64,000 bases of DNA, taken from NCBI RefSeq assembly GCF_021228235.1, contig NZ_JAJQRG010000006.1:143298-207297 (forward strand). Reading direction: 5' to 3'. Each line of letters starts with the position of its first letter. Within the stretch, counting starts at the first letter, position 1. The stretch is from Pseudophaeobacter flagellatus. Lineage in GTDB: Bacteria > Pseudomonadota > Alphaproteobacteria > Rhodobacterales > Rhodobacteraceae. Shown here one piece after another: positions 24,367 to 34,217 of the stretch. The translations under genes and the position numbers were made by a program. Under the pieces are notes generated by a model. That model saw only the letters and a program-made list of their open reading frames with translations, did not search any database and was not told where the DNA came from.

Positions 24367-26558
24367 AGCTAATGCGCACCCTTTCCGGCTGGGTTACACC
24401 CCTGATGATCTCTCTCGTGGCATTCGCAGCCCCGAGCCTGGCGCAGGCCGACAGCCTTGCCTCCTTTCTGAGCGATCTTGCGCCAGCCGAGCTGATGCCC
24501 GGTGCCGATAGCTTTGGCCCGATCCGCGCGGATGTTCCCGTCGCGCCGATCCTGCAGGGCGGTGAGACCCTCGGTTATGCCTTTCTGACCTCTGATTTTG
24601 TTGGCACCACCGGATATTCCGGCAAGCCGATTCATGTGGTCGCCGGGATTGACCATGACGCGGTGCTGACCGGGGTCAAACTGGTCAAACACTCTGAGCC
24701 GATTGTCCTGATCGGCATTCCCAATTCCAAAATGGTTGCGCTCACCGAGAGCTACGCCGGGATGGACCTGAAGGCCGAGGCCGCCACCGGCGGCGAGGCG
24801 CATGACCTGGATATCATTTCCGGCGCTACCGTCACCATCATGATCATCGACGACAGTCTGGTCCGCGGCGGCATCAAGGTCGCACGCGCCCTGGGGCTGG
24901 GCGGGCTGGCCCCCAATCTCGCCACTGGCCCCAAGCGCGCCGTCGACATGACCCAGAGCGAAACCTACAACTGGCAGAGCCTGGCGGGTGATGGATCAAC
25001 CCGGCGGATGACATTGGACATTGGCCAGATCAACGCCGCCTTTGAAGGGACCGGCGATGCCCGTGCCATCAAGCGCCCAGAACCGGGCAATCCCGACGAC
25101 ACCTATATCGACATGCATCTGGCGCTGGTTTCTGTACCGGCCATCGGTCGCAGCCTGCTGGGTGAGGCCGAATATCAAAACCTGTCCGACTGGCTGCAAG
25201 AGGGCGAAGAGGCCATTCTGGTACTGGGGCGTGGCGTCTATAGTTTTAAGGGATCCGGCTATGTGCGGGGCGGCATCTTTGACCGTATCCAACTGATCCA
25301 GGGTGACAATTCGGTGCGCTTCTTTGATAAACAGCATCGACGTCTAGGCGCATTGGCCACCGATGACAGCCCCAGTTTCAGCGAGCTGGACATCTTTAAG
25401 ATCCCCGCCGATACCGAATTTGACCCGACCAAGCCCTTCCGCCTGCAACTCTTGGTACAGCGGTCGGTTGGTGCCATCGACAAGAGCTTTCTGACCTTTG
25501 ATCTGGGGTACAAACTACCAGAATCATATCTGCAGCCACTGGCCCCGACCGCCCCCGTTGCCCTTAACAATGACAGCGACGAGGCCGCCGCCAAATCGGC
25601 GCTGTGGCAGCGGATCTGGCGTGACAAACAGGTCGAGATTGGCATTCTTGGCGCTATGCTTCTGGTGCTGACGGCGGTGTTTTTCTTCCAGTTCCAGTCC
25701 ACCATGAATGCGCGCGTCTTCTACTGGTTCCGCATTGGCTACCTCAGCTTTACCCTGGTATTTCTGGGGTGGTACGCCAATGCGCAGCTTTCCGTTGTCA
25801 ACCTGATGGCACTGGCCAGCTCTCTGCGGTCTGGCTTCACCTGGGATGCCTTCTTGATGGATCCGCTGGTCTTTATCCAGTGGTTTGCCATCGCCGCCGC
25901 GCTCCTGTTCTGGGGCCGGGGTGCCTATTGCGGCTGGCTCTGCCCCTTTGGTGCCCTGCAAGAGCTGACAAACAAGCTGGCCCGCGCCCTGAAGGTGCCG
26001 CAGTGGACCCTGCCCTGGGGCCTGCATGAACGGCTCTGGCCGGTGAAATACATGATCTTCCTTGGGCTGTTTGGCCTGTCGATGGTCTCTATGCCGCTGG
26101 CAGAGACCTATGCCGAGGTCGAGCCCTTCAAGACCGCGATCATTCTGAAGTTTGTCCGCGACTGGCCCTTTGTGCTGTTTGCCTTGATCCTGCTTCTGGC
26201 CGGCCTGTTTGTCGAACGCTTCTACTGTCGCTACCTCTGCCCTCTGGGTGGGGCGCTGGCGATCCCGGCCCGGATCCGCATGTTCGACTGGCTCAAACGC
26301 TACAAGGAATGTGGCAGCCCCTGTCAGACCTGCGCCAATGAATGCCCGGTTCAGGCCATTCACCCCACGGGTGAAATCAACCCGAATGAATGCGTCAACT
26401 GCCTGCATTGTCAGGTGCTTTACCAATCAGAAACCAAATGCCCGGTGGTGATCAAAAAGATCAAACGCCGCGCCAAGACTGGCAACCCCGGTCCTGATCT
26501 CGCCCTTGGCCGCCCACCGGCCAATCACCCCAACGCAGAAAAAGTATCTGTTTCCTGA
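24363..26558 (+). CDS. nosR: NosR, membrane flavo-iron-sulfur protein for N2O reduction
   Basis: This 731-residue membrane protein feeds electrons to NosZ and is needed for its expression and activity. After a signal sequence, the periplasmic FMN-binding domain (about 90-190) has DIISGAT. Thr156 is the expected site of covalent FMN attachment by NosX. Several membrane helices follow from about residue 420, with the CGWLCPFG and CRYLCPLGG cytoplasmic motifs. A C-terminal 2[4Fe-4S] ferredoxin-like part has [13 protein letters not shown] and CVNCLHC. The GTG at 24363 is chosen because AAGGAGG lies 7 bases upstream; an ATG three codons later is possible. Confidence 0.96.
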   Translation: MKLMRTLSGWVTPLMISLVAFAAPSLAQADSLASFLSDLAPAELMPGADSFGPIRADVPVAPILQGGETLGYAFLTSDFVGTTGYSGKPIHVVAGIDHDAVLTGVKLVKHSEPIVLIGIPNSKMVALTESYAGMDLKAEAATGGEAHDLDIISGATVTIMIIDDSLVRGGIKVARALGLGGLAPNLATGPKRAVDMTQSETYNWQSLAGDGSTRRMTLDIGQINAAFEGTGDARAIKRPEPGNPDDTYIDMHLALVSVPAIGRSLLGEAEYQNLSDWLQEGEEAILVLGRGVYSFKGSGYVRGGIFDRIQLIQGDNSVRFFDKQHRRLGALATDDSPSFSELDIFKIPADTEFDPTKPFRLQLLVQRSVGAIDKSFLTFDLGYKLPESYLQPLAPTAPVALNNDSDEAAAKSALWQRIWRDKQVEIGILGAMLLVLTAVFFFQFQSTMNARVFYWFRIGYLSFTLVFLGWYANAQLSVVNLMALASSLRSGFTWDAFLMDPLVFIQWFAIAAALLFWGRGAYCGWLCPFGALQELTNKLARALKVPQWTLPWGLHERLWPVKYMIFLGLFGLSMVSMPLAETYAEVEPFKTAIILKFVRDWPFVLFALILLLAGLFVERFYCRYLCPLGGALAIPARIRMFDWLKRYKECGSPCQTCANECPVQAIHPTGEINPNECVNCLHCQVLYQSETKCPVVIKKIKRRAKTGNPGPDLALGRPPANHPNAEKVSVS

Positions 26559-26569
26559 AGGAGGACATC

Positions 26570-28483
26570 ATGTCTGAAGAAGAGAAAACAAACCTATCCG
26601 TAACCCGTCGTGGCCTGCTGGGGGCAACCGCCACCGGTGCCGCCCTCGCCGCCACTGGCGTTAGCTCCTCGATGCTGGGCGCAGGCCCTGCCCAGGCCTC
26701 GGGCAACGAAGCCAGCCTGGCTCCGGGTGAGCTTGACGAATACTATGGCTTCTGGTCCTCGGGTCAGACCGGTGAGCTGCGCATCATGGGTGTGCCCTCC
26801 ATGCGCGAATTCATGCGGGTGCCCGTGTTCAACCGCTGCTCTGCCACCGGCTGGGGCCAGACCAATGAATCGATGAAAATCCTGACCGAAGGCCTGCTGC
26901 CCGAGACCAAGGAATTCCTCGCGGCGAATGGCAAGAAAACCTACGACAACGGCGATTTGCACCACCCGCACATGTCCTTCACCGACGGGTCCTATGATGG
27001 TCGCTTTCTGTTCATGAACGACAAGGCCAATACCCGCGTGGCGCGGGTGCGCTGCGATGTCATGAAATGCGACAAGATCATCGAAGTCCCCAACGCGCAT
27101 GACATCCACGGCCTGCGGCCGCAGAAATTCCCCCGCACCGGCTATGTCTTTGCCAATGGCGAACACGAAGCACCGCTGGTCAACGACGGCAAAGTGCTGG
27201 ATGAGCCTTCGGAATATGTGAACATCTTCACCGCCATCGACGGCGACGAGATGGAAGTGGCCTGGCAGGTGATTGTCTCGGGCAACCTCGACAACACCGA
27301 TTGCGACTACCAGGGCAAATATGCCTTCTCGACCTCCTACAACTCGGAAATGGGCATGAACCTGGCCGAGATGACCGAGAGCGAAATGGACCACGTCGTG
27401 GTCTTTAACCTGAAGGAAATCGAAAAAGGCATCGCAGCCGGCGATTATCAGGAATTGAAAGGCGTCAAGGTTGTCGATGGCCGCAAGGGCGCGGGCAACA
27501 AATACACCCGCTACATCCCGATCCCCAACTCCCCCCACGGTGTGAACGCAGCCCCCGACAAGCGCCACATCATGATCAACGGCAAACTGTCGCCCACCGT
27601 TTCAGTGATTGATGTCGAAAAGCTGGACGATCTGTTCAACAACGATGCCGACCCGCGTTCCGCTATCGTGGCCGAACCAGAGCTGGGCCTTGGGCCACTT
27701 CACACAGCCTTTGATAACAAGGGCCGCGCCTATACCACCCTGTTCCTCGACAGCCAGGTGGTGAAATGGGACATTGCCAAGGCGATTGAAGCCTATGCTG
27801 GCGGAGATGCCGACCCGATCCTTGAAAAGATCGACGTGCATTACCAGCCGGGCCACAACTCTACCTCGATGGGGGAAACCTCAGAGGCAGATGGCAAGTG
27901 GCTGATCTCGATGAACAAGTTCTCGAAAGACCGGTTCCTGAATGTCGGACCTCTGAAGCCCGAGAACGAGCAGCTCATCGACATCTCTGGCGATAAGATG
28001 AAGATTGTCCACGATGGCCCAACCTTTGCCGAACCCCACGACAGCATCATCGTGCACCGCTCCAAGGTGAACCCGGTGAATGTCTGGGATCGGAACGACC
28101 CAATGTGGGCCGATGCACGCGCCCAGGCCGAGGCAGACGGTGTGGATCTTGACGACTATCAGGAAGAGATCATCCGCGATGGCAACAAGGTCCGCGTCTA
28201 TATGTCGAGCCAGGCGCCAAACTTCAGCCTCGAGAGCTTTAGCGTCAAGCAGGGCGATGAGGTCACCGTCCACGTCACCAACCTGGATGATATCGACGAC
28301 CTGACACACGGCTTCTGCATGGCCAACTTTGGCGTCGCAATGGAGGTTGGCCCGCAGGCCACTGCCTCGGTCACCTTCATTGCCGAACGTCCTGGCGTGC
28401 ACTGGTTCTATTGCCAGTGGTTCTGCCACGCACTGCACATGGAAATGCGCGGCCGGATGTTCGTAGAGCCTCGGGAGGCCTAA
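26570..28483 (+). CDS. nosZ: Nitrous oxide reductase, Tat-exported clade I type
   Basis: This 637-residue periplasmic copper enzyme reduces N2O to N2. The N-terminus has a twin-arginine signal ([13 protein letters not shown]), typical of clade I NosZ. The beta-propeller carries all seven expected CuZ histidines: LHHPHM, AHDIHG, NSPHGV, GPLHTAF, QPGHNS and EPHDS. The C-terminal cupredoxin domain has the CuA ligands His580 (LTHGF), Cys615, Cys619, His623 and Met626 in [12 protein letters not shown]. The gene looks intact. GGAGGA precedes the ATG at 26570, 11 bases after nosR. Confidence 0.98.
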   Translation: MSEEEKTNLSVTRRGLLGATATGAALAATGVSSSMLGAGPAQASGNEASLAPGELDEYYGFWSSGQTGELRIMGVPSMREFMRVPVFNRCSATGWGQTNESMKILTEGLLPETKEFLAANGKKTYDNGDLHHPHMSFTDGSYDGRFLFMNDKANTRVARVRCDVMKCDKIIEVPNAHDIHGLRPQKFPRTGYVFANGEHEAPLVNDGKVLDEPSEYVNIFTAIDGDEMEVAWQVIVSGNLDNTDCDYQGKYAFSTSYNSEMGMNLAEMTESEMDHVVVFNLKEIEKGIAAGDYQELKGVKVVDGRKGAGNKYTRYIPIPNSPHGVNAAPDKRHIMINGKLSPTVSVIDVEKLDDLFNNDADPRSAIVAEPELGLGPLHTAFDNKGRAYTTLFLDSQVVKWDIAKAIEAYAGGDADPILEKIDVHYQPGHNSTSMGETSEADGKWLISMNKFSKDRFLNVGPLKPENEQLIDISGDKMKIVHDGPTFAEPHDSIIVHRSKVNPVNVWDRNDPMWADARAQAEADGVDLDDYQEEIIRDGNKVRVYMSSQAPNFSLESFSVKQGDEVTVHVTNLDDIDDLTHGFCMANFGVAMEVGPQATASVTFIAERPGVHWFYCQWFCHALHMEMRGRMFVEPREA

Positions 28484-28488
28484 GCAAG

Positions 28489-29745
28489 ATGCGCTGGCTC
28501 CTGCTTATAACCCTGCTGATCGGAGGCGCCGCGCGCGCCGCCGACTGGCAGGTCCCCCATCGGGCGGGGGCCATCGCGGATACGCTCATGCAGGCGGCAG
28601 ACGGGGATACCCTGTTTCTGGCGCCTGGCACCTACTATGAAAATCTGACCCTGGATCGTCCTGTCACGCTGGATGGCCAGGGCCACGCCACGCTGGATGG
28701 CAGCCGTCAGGGCAGCACCGTCACCGTCACCGGCCCCGGCGTCATCATACAGGGCGTCACGGTGCAGGGGTCCGGTTCGGACCATGAAACAATCGATAGC
28801 GGCATTCAGCTGACCAAGACCGCCAAGGCCCCGGTGATCCGCAACAATATCCTGCTGGGAAACCTCTACGGAGTCGACATCCACGGGGCGCGCGATGCGC
28901 TGGTGCAGGACAATGTGATCGAAGGTCGCCAGGATCGCCACATGAACCGGCGCGGCAATGGTATCTATGTCTGGAATGCCCCCGGGGCGATCGTGGAAAA
29001 CAACGATATCCGCTGGGGGCGCGACGGCATTTTTGTCAATTCCTCCAAGCGCAATATCTTTCGCGGCAATCTGTTTCGCGACCTGCGTTTTGCGGTGCAC
29101 TACATGTATGCCGACAATTCCGAAGTCTCGGGAAATGTCTCTATCGGCAACCATCTGGGCTATGCGGTGATGTTTTCCACCCGCGTCAAGATCACCAACA
29201 ATGTGTCCCTGAATGACCGCGATCACGGCGTGATGCTGAACTACACCAACAAGGGCATTATCCGGGGCAACTACGTCAAGAACGCCCGCAACAAATGCAC
29301 CTTTCTCTACAATTCCCACCAGAACGATTTCTCTGACAACTGGTTCCAGGGCTGCGCCATCGGCATCCATTTCACCGCCGGCAGCGAAGGCAATAAGATG
29401 GTCGGCAATGCCTTTGTTGGCAATCGCCATCAGGTCAAATATGTTGCCTCCAAATGGGTCGAATGGTCCCATGAAGGGCGCGGCAACTACTGGTCCGACA
29501 ATGCTGGTTTTGACGTCGATGGTGACGGCATTTCCGATAGCCCTTACCGGCCCAATGACAGCATGGACCATGTGCTTTGGACCCAGCCAGCCGCCAAAAT
29601 GCTGATGGGTTCGCCTGCGGTGCAGCTGGTGCGCTGGTCGCAATCCACCTTCCCGGCGCTGCTGCCCGGTGGCGTGATCGACAGCGCCCCCCTGATGCGC
29701 CCGGTGAAACCCGCAGTGGCCAACAAGGTTGAAGATAATGACTAA
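28489..29745 (+). CDS. nosD: NosD, periplasmic beta-helix copper-site assembly protein
   Basis: This 418-residue protein has a signal peptide (LLLITLLIGGAARA) and a right-handed beta-helix made of CASH repeats (GNGIYVWNA, GRDGIFVNSS, NHLGYAVMF). With NosF and NosY it supports assembly of the CuZ sulfide-copper cluster of NosZ in the periplasm. The ATG at 28489, six bases after the nosZ stop, is chosen because it gives a clean signal peptide; upstream in-frame codons lie inside nosZ. GGGAGG serves as ribosome binding site. Confidence 0.95.
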   Translation: MRWLLLITLLIGGAARAADWQVPHRAGAIADTLMQAADGDTLFLAPGTYYENLTLDRPVTLDGQGHATLDGSRQGSTVTVTGPGVIIQGVTVQGSGSDHETIDSGIQLTKTAKAPVIRNNILLGNLYGVDIHGARDALVQDNVIEGRQDRHMNRRGNGIYVWNAPGAIVENNDIRWGRDGIFVNSSKRNIFRGNLFRDLRFAVHYMYADNSEVSGNVSIGNHLGYAVMFSTRVKITNNVSLNDRDHGVMLNYTNKGIIRGNYVKNARNKCTFLYNSHQNDFSDNWFQGCAIGIHFTAGSEGNKMVGNAFVGNRHQVKYVASKWVEWSHEGRGNYWSDNAGFDVDGDGISDSPYRPNDSMDHVLWTQPAAKMLMGSPAVQLVRWSQSTFPALLPGGVIDSAPLMRPVKPAVANKVEDND

Positions 29746-30649
29746 AACAGGCGCTTTCCCGGTTCTAGAGATCAAGGGGCTCGACAAGTTTCGCGGCAAA
29801 ACCCAGGTTCTGCACGGCATTGACCTTTGCGTAAACGCCGGAGAGCGCCTGGCGCTTTTGGGCCATAACGGGGCTGGGAAATCCACCCTGATCAAGGCGG
29901 TTCTGGGGCTGATCCAGGCCGAAGGCGGCAGCATCCAGATCTGCGGTGCCCGCCCTGGCAGCGCGGCGGCGCGGGCAGATACCGCCTTTTTGCCCGAAGC
30001 GGTCAGCTTTCACCCCGCCCTGACAGGCCAGGAACAGCTGACGATGTTTGACCGGCTGATGGGCGCAGGCGGGGATGTAAGCGCCCTGTTGCAGCGGGTT
30101 GGCCTTGGTGACGCGATGCAGCGCCGCATCGACACCTATTCCAAGGGCATGCGCCAAAGGCTGGGCCTGGCGCAGGTGCTGCTGGGGCGGCCCAAACTGG
30201 CGCTACTGGATGAACCAACAAGTGGGCTGGACCCGATTTCCCGCCAGGACCTCTACGCCATCATTGATGAACTGGCCGCCAAAGGCACCGCCGTGCTAAT
30301 TGCCTCGCATGCGCTGACCGAAGTGGAAGCGCGCACCGATCGCATTGCCATCCTGCGTCAGGGTGTCAAGGTGGCGGATGACACGCTAGACAACCTGTCC
30401 CGCAAGGCGGGCCTGCCGGTGAAGCTGCGGCTACAGACAACAGGGCCTGATGCCGATCAGATCGCGCGCGACACCGGCGGGCGGCGCATCAATGGCGCCT
30501 CGGTCGAGATCATCTGCGCGCCGCAAGACAAAATGGCCGAGCTGCGCCGCATTGCCAGCATGGGCGACACGGTGCTTGATATCGACATGCAGCCCCCGCG
30601 GCTGGAAGACCTCTATCGCTACTATTCAACCCAAGAGGAGCAAGGCTGA
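29738..30649 (+). CDS. nosF: NosF, ABC transporter ATPase for NosZ maturation
   Basis: This 303-residue cytoplasmic ATPase has Walker A GHNGAGKST near residue 45, the signature YSKGMRQRLGLAQ, Walker B LALLDEPTSGLD and the switch His in ASHALTE. It powers the NosFY transporter, which delivers a sulfur species or copper for the CuZ site. The ATG at 29738 overlaps the end of nosD by 8 bases. The nosY start overlaps its stop by one base. Confidence 0.95.
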   Translation: MTKTGAFPVLEIKGLDKFRGKTQVLHGIDLCVNAGERLALLGHNGAGKSTLIKAVLGLIQAEGGSIQICGARPGSAAARADTAFLPEAVSFHPALTGQEQLTMFDRLMGAGGDVSALLQRVGLGDAMQRRIDTYSKGMRQRLGLAQVLLGRPKLALLDEPTSGLDPISRQDLYAIIDELAAKGTAVLIASHALTEVEARTDRIAILRQGVKVADDTLDNLSRKAGLPVKLRLQTTGPDADQIARDTGGRRINGASVEIICAPQDKMAELRRIASMGDTVLDIDMQPPRLEDLYRYYSTQEEQG

Positions 30650-31467
30650 TGCGTATCCTCGCAATTTACCGCGCCGAAATGCTGATCCTGCGGCGCAATC
30701 TGTGGATTGTCATGGCCACGCTGATCATGCTGGCCTTTGCGCTGGCGCTGTCCTTTGCCGGCTCTGCGCCGACGGGCACGCTGGGGGTTGATATGCTCAC
30801 AGTTTCGGTTGCTTCGATGACCACGCTCTCGGTCTATCTGGCACCACTCTTGGCGCTAATGATGGGGTTTGACGCCATTTCAGGCGACCGTGATCGCGGC
30901 TCACTGGCGCTCTTGCTCAGCTATCCCGCCGGGCGTGCCGAAATCCTGTCCGGCAAGTTTCTGGCCCATCTGACCGCACTGAGCATTGCCATGATCATCG
31001 GCTTTGGCGCTGCCGGGGCCTGCGCGGCCTGGTTTGGCGGCGCGGGCACCGAAAGCCTGATCGCCCTGGCGCGCCTGGTCCTGACCTCGATCCTTCTGGG
31101 GGCGGTCTTTTTGATGCTGGGCTATTGCCTGTCGGCACTGGCCGGCAGCACAACAGCGGCGGCGGGTCTTTCGGCCGGGCTCTGGCTGGTCTTTGTGGTT
31201 CTATACGATCTGGCCCTGCTGGGGGCGGTGGTGATGGACAGCGAAGGGATTTTCACCCAACAGCTGTTTCCCTGGGTAATGGTGGCCAACCCGGCCGACG
31301 CCTTCCGTCTGTGGAATATCGCCGCCTCTGAAAGCGTCGCCCTGACCAGTGGCATGGCCGGCGCCGCCGCCAGCCTGCCCGCCTGGGCCGCGCCGCTCTC
31401 GCTCCTGCTCTGGCCCGTGCTGGGCTTTGCCCTGGCCCGCACCGCATTCCAAAGGCTGGAACCATGA
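30649..31467 (+). CDS. nosY: NosY, ABC transporter membrane subunit
   Basis: This 272-residue inner-membrane protein has about six hydrophobic segments, starting at residue 17 (LWIVMATLIMLAFALALSF). The loop DAISGDRDRGSLALLLSYP is typical of ABC-2 type permeases and contacts the ATPase. It forms the NosFY transporter with NosF. The ATG shares one base with the nosF stop (TGATG). Confidence 0.94.
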   Translation: MRILAIYRAEMLILRRNLWIVMATLIMLAFALALSFAGSAPTGTLGVDMLTVSVASMTTLSVYLAPLLALMMGFDAISGDRDRGSLALLLSYPAGRAEILSGKFLAHLTALSIAMIIGFGAAGACAAWFGGAGTESLIALARLVLTSILLGAVFLMLGYCLSALAGSTTAAAGLSAGLWLVFVVLYDLALLGAVVMDSEGIFTQQLFPWVMVANPADAFRLWNIAASESVALTSGMAGAAASLPAWAAPLSLLLWPVLGFALARTAFQRLEP

Positions 31468-32021
31468 AGCCACTTCAACACATCTCTGCCCGCCCCCTGA
31501 CCCGTAACCTGTGTCTTGTGCTGGCCTGCCTGGCGCTTTCGGCCTGCCAGGAGGAAGAGGCCAAAGCAGCGCCAGAACCGGTCGCCCTGACCGAAACAGC
31601 GCTGAGCTATTTTTGCCAGATGAACATCGCCGAACATGGCGGCCCCAAGGGACAGGTTCACCTAAACGGGCATCCCGCGCCGCTGTTCTTTGCCCAGGTG
31701 CGCGATCTGCTGGCCTATCTCAAGGGACCCGAGCGCGAGGCCGATATCACAGCCGTTTATGTCAGCGATATGGGCGTCGCCAAGAACTGGGACAGCCCCG
31801 GCCCTGGCAACTGGATCGCTGCCGCTGACGCTATCTTTGTGATCGACAGCCCGGTGGCCGGCGGCATGGGGGCACCCGAGATCGTGCCCTTTGCCCAACG
31901 CGCCGACGCCACTGCCTTTGCCACCCGGTATGGCGGTTCCCTTGCGACCCTTGATGAAATCCCCGCCGAGACCGTCCTGGCCCCCGTCGATCTAGAGCTG
32001 ATACTGGAGACCCCCTCATGA
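31464..32021 (+). CDS. nosL: NosL, copper-binding outer lipoprotein
   Basis: This 185-residue lipoprotein has the lipobox LSAC with Cys28 as lipidation site, followed by Gln-Glu-Glu. The Cu(I) site FCQM and the motif HGGPKGQ are those of NosL, a copper chaperone for NosZ. The final part (NWIAAADAIFVIDSPVAGGMG) is also conserved. The start overlaps the nosY stop in the pattern ATGA. Confidence 0.95.
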   Translation: MKPLQHISARPLTRNLCLVLACLALSACQEEEAKAAPEPVALTETALSYFCQMNIAEHGGPKGQVHLNGHPAPLFFAQVRDLLAYLKGPEREADITAVYVSDMGVAKNWDSPGPGNWIAAADAIFVIDSPVAGGMGAPEIVPFAQRADATAFATRYGGSLATLDEIPAETVLAPVDLELILETPS

Positions 32022-32911
32022 CTTCCCGCCTGCCCCGCCGCCGGTTTCTTGCCATTTCCGCCGCCAGCCTGGCTGTCGGCCCGGTTGCCGCCGCAACACC
32101 TCAGGCGCGCTGGCAAGGCCGCGCCATGGGGGCTTCAGCCCATATGGTGATTTCCGGCCTGACCCAAAACGCCGCAGCACCGATTTTTGCCAAGGTCGAG
32201 GCCGAATTGCTGCGTCTGGAAGCCATCTTCAGCCTGTATCAGCCGGGCGCGCAATTGGTCCGGCTCAACGCGCAGGGCCGCCTGCGCGCCCCCGCACCAG
32301 AGCTGCTGGATGTGCTCAGCCTGTCGGCCAGCCTGAATACGGCAAGCCATGGTGCCTTTGATCCCAGCATTCAGCCGCTGTGGCAGGCGCTCGCCCTAGG
32401 ACAAGAAACAACGACGGCACCGTTGGGCTGGCAACATCTGCGCTATAACAGCCAGGAAATCCGTTTTCTGCGTCCAGGCATGGCGCTGACGCTCAATGGT
32501 ATTGCCCAGGGTTATATCACCGACAAAATTGCCGATTTGCTACGGGCCGAAGGACTGCAGAACCTGCTGCTAGACATGGGCGAGATTGCCGCCATGGGGC
32601 AGCGCCCCGAGGGACGCCCATGGCAGGCTGGTATTGTATCGCCAGATGGCGATCTGCGCGCCCGGCTCAGCCTGTCGGATCGTGCCCTGGCCACCTCGGC
32701 GGCGGCGGGCACACTGGTTGGCAACGGTACAAGCCATATTCTGGATCCGCGCAATGGCAAAGGTGCGCAGCCCAGCCGCCTGGTGTCAGTCAGCGCCCCT
32801 CGGGCGGCCTTGGCGGACGGGCTGTCAACCGCGCTCTGCCTGCTGCCAAAACCCGCCGCCCCGGCCATAATCGCCCAGTTCCCCGGTGCCAAATTGGAAT
32901 ACAGCAGCTAA
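32018..32911 (+). CDS. nosX: NosX, ApbE-like FAD:protein FMN transferase
   Basis: This 297-residue protein is Tat-exported (PRRRFLAISAASL). It transfers FMN from FAD onto the Thr in the DxxSGAT motif of NosR. Family motifs are MGASAHM near the start, LNGIAQGYITDKIADLL, LLDMGEIAAMG and the late SHILDPRNG. It overlaps nosL by 4 bases and ends the nos operon. Confidence 0.95.
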   Translation: MTSRLPRRRFLAISAASLAVGPVAAATPQARWQGRAMGASAHMVISGLTQNAAAPIFAKVEAELLRLEAIFSLYQPGAQLVRLNAQGRLRAPAPELLDVLSLSASLNTASHGAFDPSIQPLWQALALGQETTTAPLGWQHLRYNSQEIRFLRPGMALTLNGIAQGYITDKIADLLRAEGLQNLLLDMGEIAAMGQRPEGRPWQAGIVSPDGDLRARLSLSDRALATSAAAGTLVGNGTSHILDPRNGKGAQPSRLVSVSAPRAALADGLSTALCLLPKPAAPAIIAQFPGAKLEYSS

Positions 32912-32955
32912 ACCGCATGGCCGGTGTCTAAGGGAGCGCAGATAGCGCAATCGCG

Positions 32956-32978
32956 CTGGCCAAGGGAAACCTGGCCAG
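32956..32978. other. Hairpin after nosX
   Basis: CTGGCCA at 32956-32962 pairs with TGGCCAG at 32972-32978 around a 9-base loop. No T-run follows, so it is not a standard intrinsic terminator. It may stabilise the nos transcript end or form part of the leader region of the next operon. Confidence 0.4.
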
Positions 32979-33176
32979 TGCGCCGCACTGTTCCGGGCGT
33001 CAATCTGTGCAATTTACGCACAAACTCTGATACGGCCCTCCTTAATGCGCAACAAATGATCAATCTTTCCGATATGATGCAATAATAGGCAAAGCTTCCT
33101 TGCCTTAGCCGCCCGGAATTTTTACCCTTTGGACAAGATCCGCCAAGGGTCGGCCAATCAAACCGGGGATAGCTTT

Positions 33177-34202
33177 ATGTCAAAATCGACTTTGGGCGCA
33201 GTATCGCGCCGTCATTTTCTAGCCACCAGCGCTGCCACAGCCCTGACTGCGGGTCTGGGCCTTTCTGCCAGCAAAGCCCTGGCGGCAGAGCCTATCAAAG
33301 TGGCCGGCATCTACACAGTTCCGGTGGAACAGCAGTGGGTCAGCCGCATCCATGTTGCCGCCCTCACCGCTCAGGACCGAGGCGACATCGCTTACAGCTA
33401 TTCTGAAAATACCTCGAATTCTGACTATTCCCGCGTCATGCGAGAATATGCCGAAAGCGGCTACTCCATGATCATCGGCGAAATCTTTGGCGTCGAAGCC
33501 GAAGCGCGCGAAGTTATGGCCGATTACCCGGATGTTGCCTTCCTCATGGGCTCTTCCTTCAAGGAAGACGCGGCGGTGCCAAACCTCGCAGTTTTTGACA
33601 ACTACATCCAGGATGCCTCTTACCTGTCCGGCATCGTGGCAGGCGCCATGTCCAAGACCGGCAATATCGGCATGGTTGGCGGCTTTCCGATCCCCGAAGT
33701 CAACCGCCTGATGCATGCCTTCATGTCCGGCGCGCGTGAAATGAACCCCGATATGAAATTCCAGGTCTCCTTCATCGGCTCCTGGTTCGATCCGCCAAAA
33801 GCCAAGGAAACCGCCTTTGCAATGATCGAGAACGGCGCGGATGTGCTCTATGCGGAACGGTTTGGCGTTTCGGATGCAGCCAAGGAAAAAGGCCTGCTGG
33901 CCATTGGCAATGTGATCGACACCCAGTCGGACTACCCCGATACGGTTGCCGCCTCGGCGCTGTGGCATTTTGAACCGACGCTGGATGCCGCCATTGCAGC
34001 GGTCAAAACCGGGAGCTTCACCGCCAAGGACTACGGCCCCTATTCGTATATGGCCAAGGGCGGCTGTTCACTGGCCCCCTACGGCACCTTTGAAGGCAAG
34101 ATCCCGCAAGAGGCGCTGGATCTGGTGGCCCAGCGCACCCAGGCGATCAAAGATGGCTCCTATGCGGTGGCCATCAATGACGAAGAGCCCAAATCCTCTT
34201 GA
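33177..34202 (+). CDS. BMP-family substrate-binding protein of an ABC importer
   Basis: This 341-residue periplasmic protein has a Tat-like signal (SRRHFLATSAATALTAG) and a BMP/Med fold: IGEIFGVEAEAREV, NYIQDASYLSGIVAGAMSKTGNIGMVGG, RFGVSDAAKEKG. BMP proteins bind purine or pyrimidine nucleosides. The ATG at 33177 is preferred since the signal peptide begins there; the frame extends 16 codons further without a better start. It leads an operon of an ATPase, two permeases and a cytosine deaminase-like enzyme, which supports a nucleoside or nucleobase substrate. Confidence 0.9.
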   Translation: MSKSTLGAVSRRHFLATSAATALTAGLGLSASKALAAEPIKVAGIYTVPVEQQWVSRIHVAALTAQDRGDIAYSYSENTSNSDYSRVMREYAESGYSMIIGEIFGVEAEAREVMADYPDVAFLMGSSFKEDAAVPNLAVFDNYIQDASYLSGIVAGAMSKTGNIGMVGGFPIPEVNRLMHAFMSGAREMNPDMKFQVSFIGSWFDPPKAKETAFAMIENGADVLYAERFGVSDAAKEKGLLAIGNVIDTQSDYPDTVAASALWHFEPTLDAAIAAVKTGSFTAKDYGPYSYMAKGGCSLAPYGTFEGKIPQEALDLVAQRTQAIKDGSYAVAINDEEPKSS

Positions 34203-34217
34203 TTTGGGCCTGATCGC

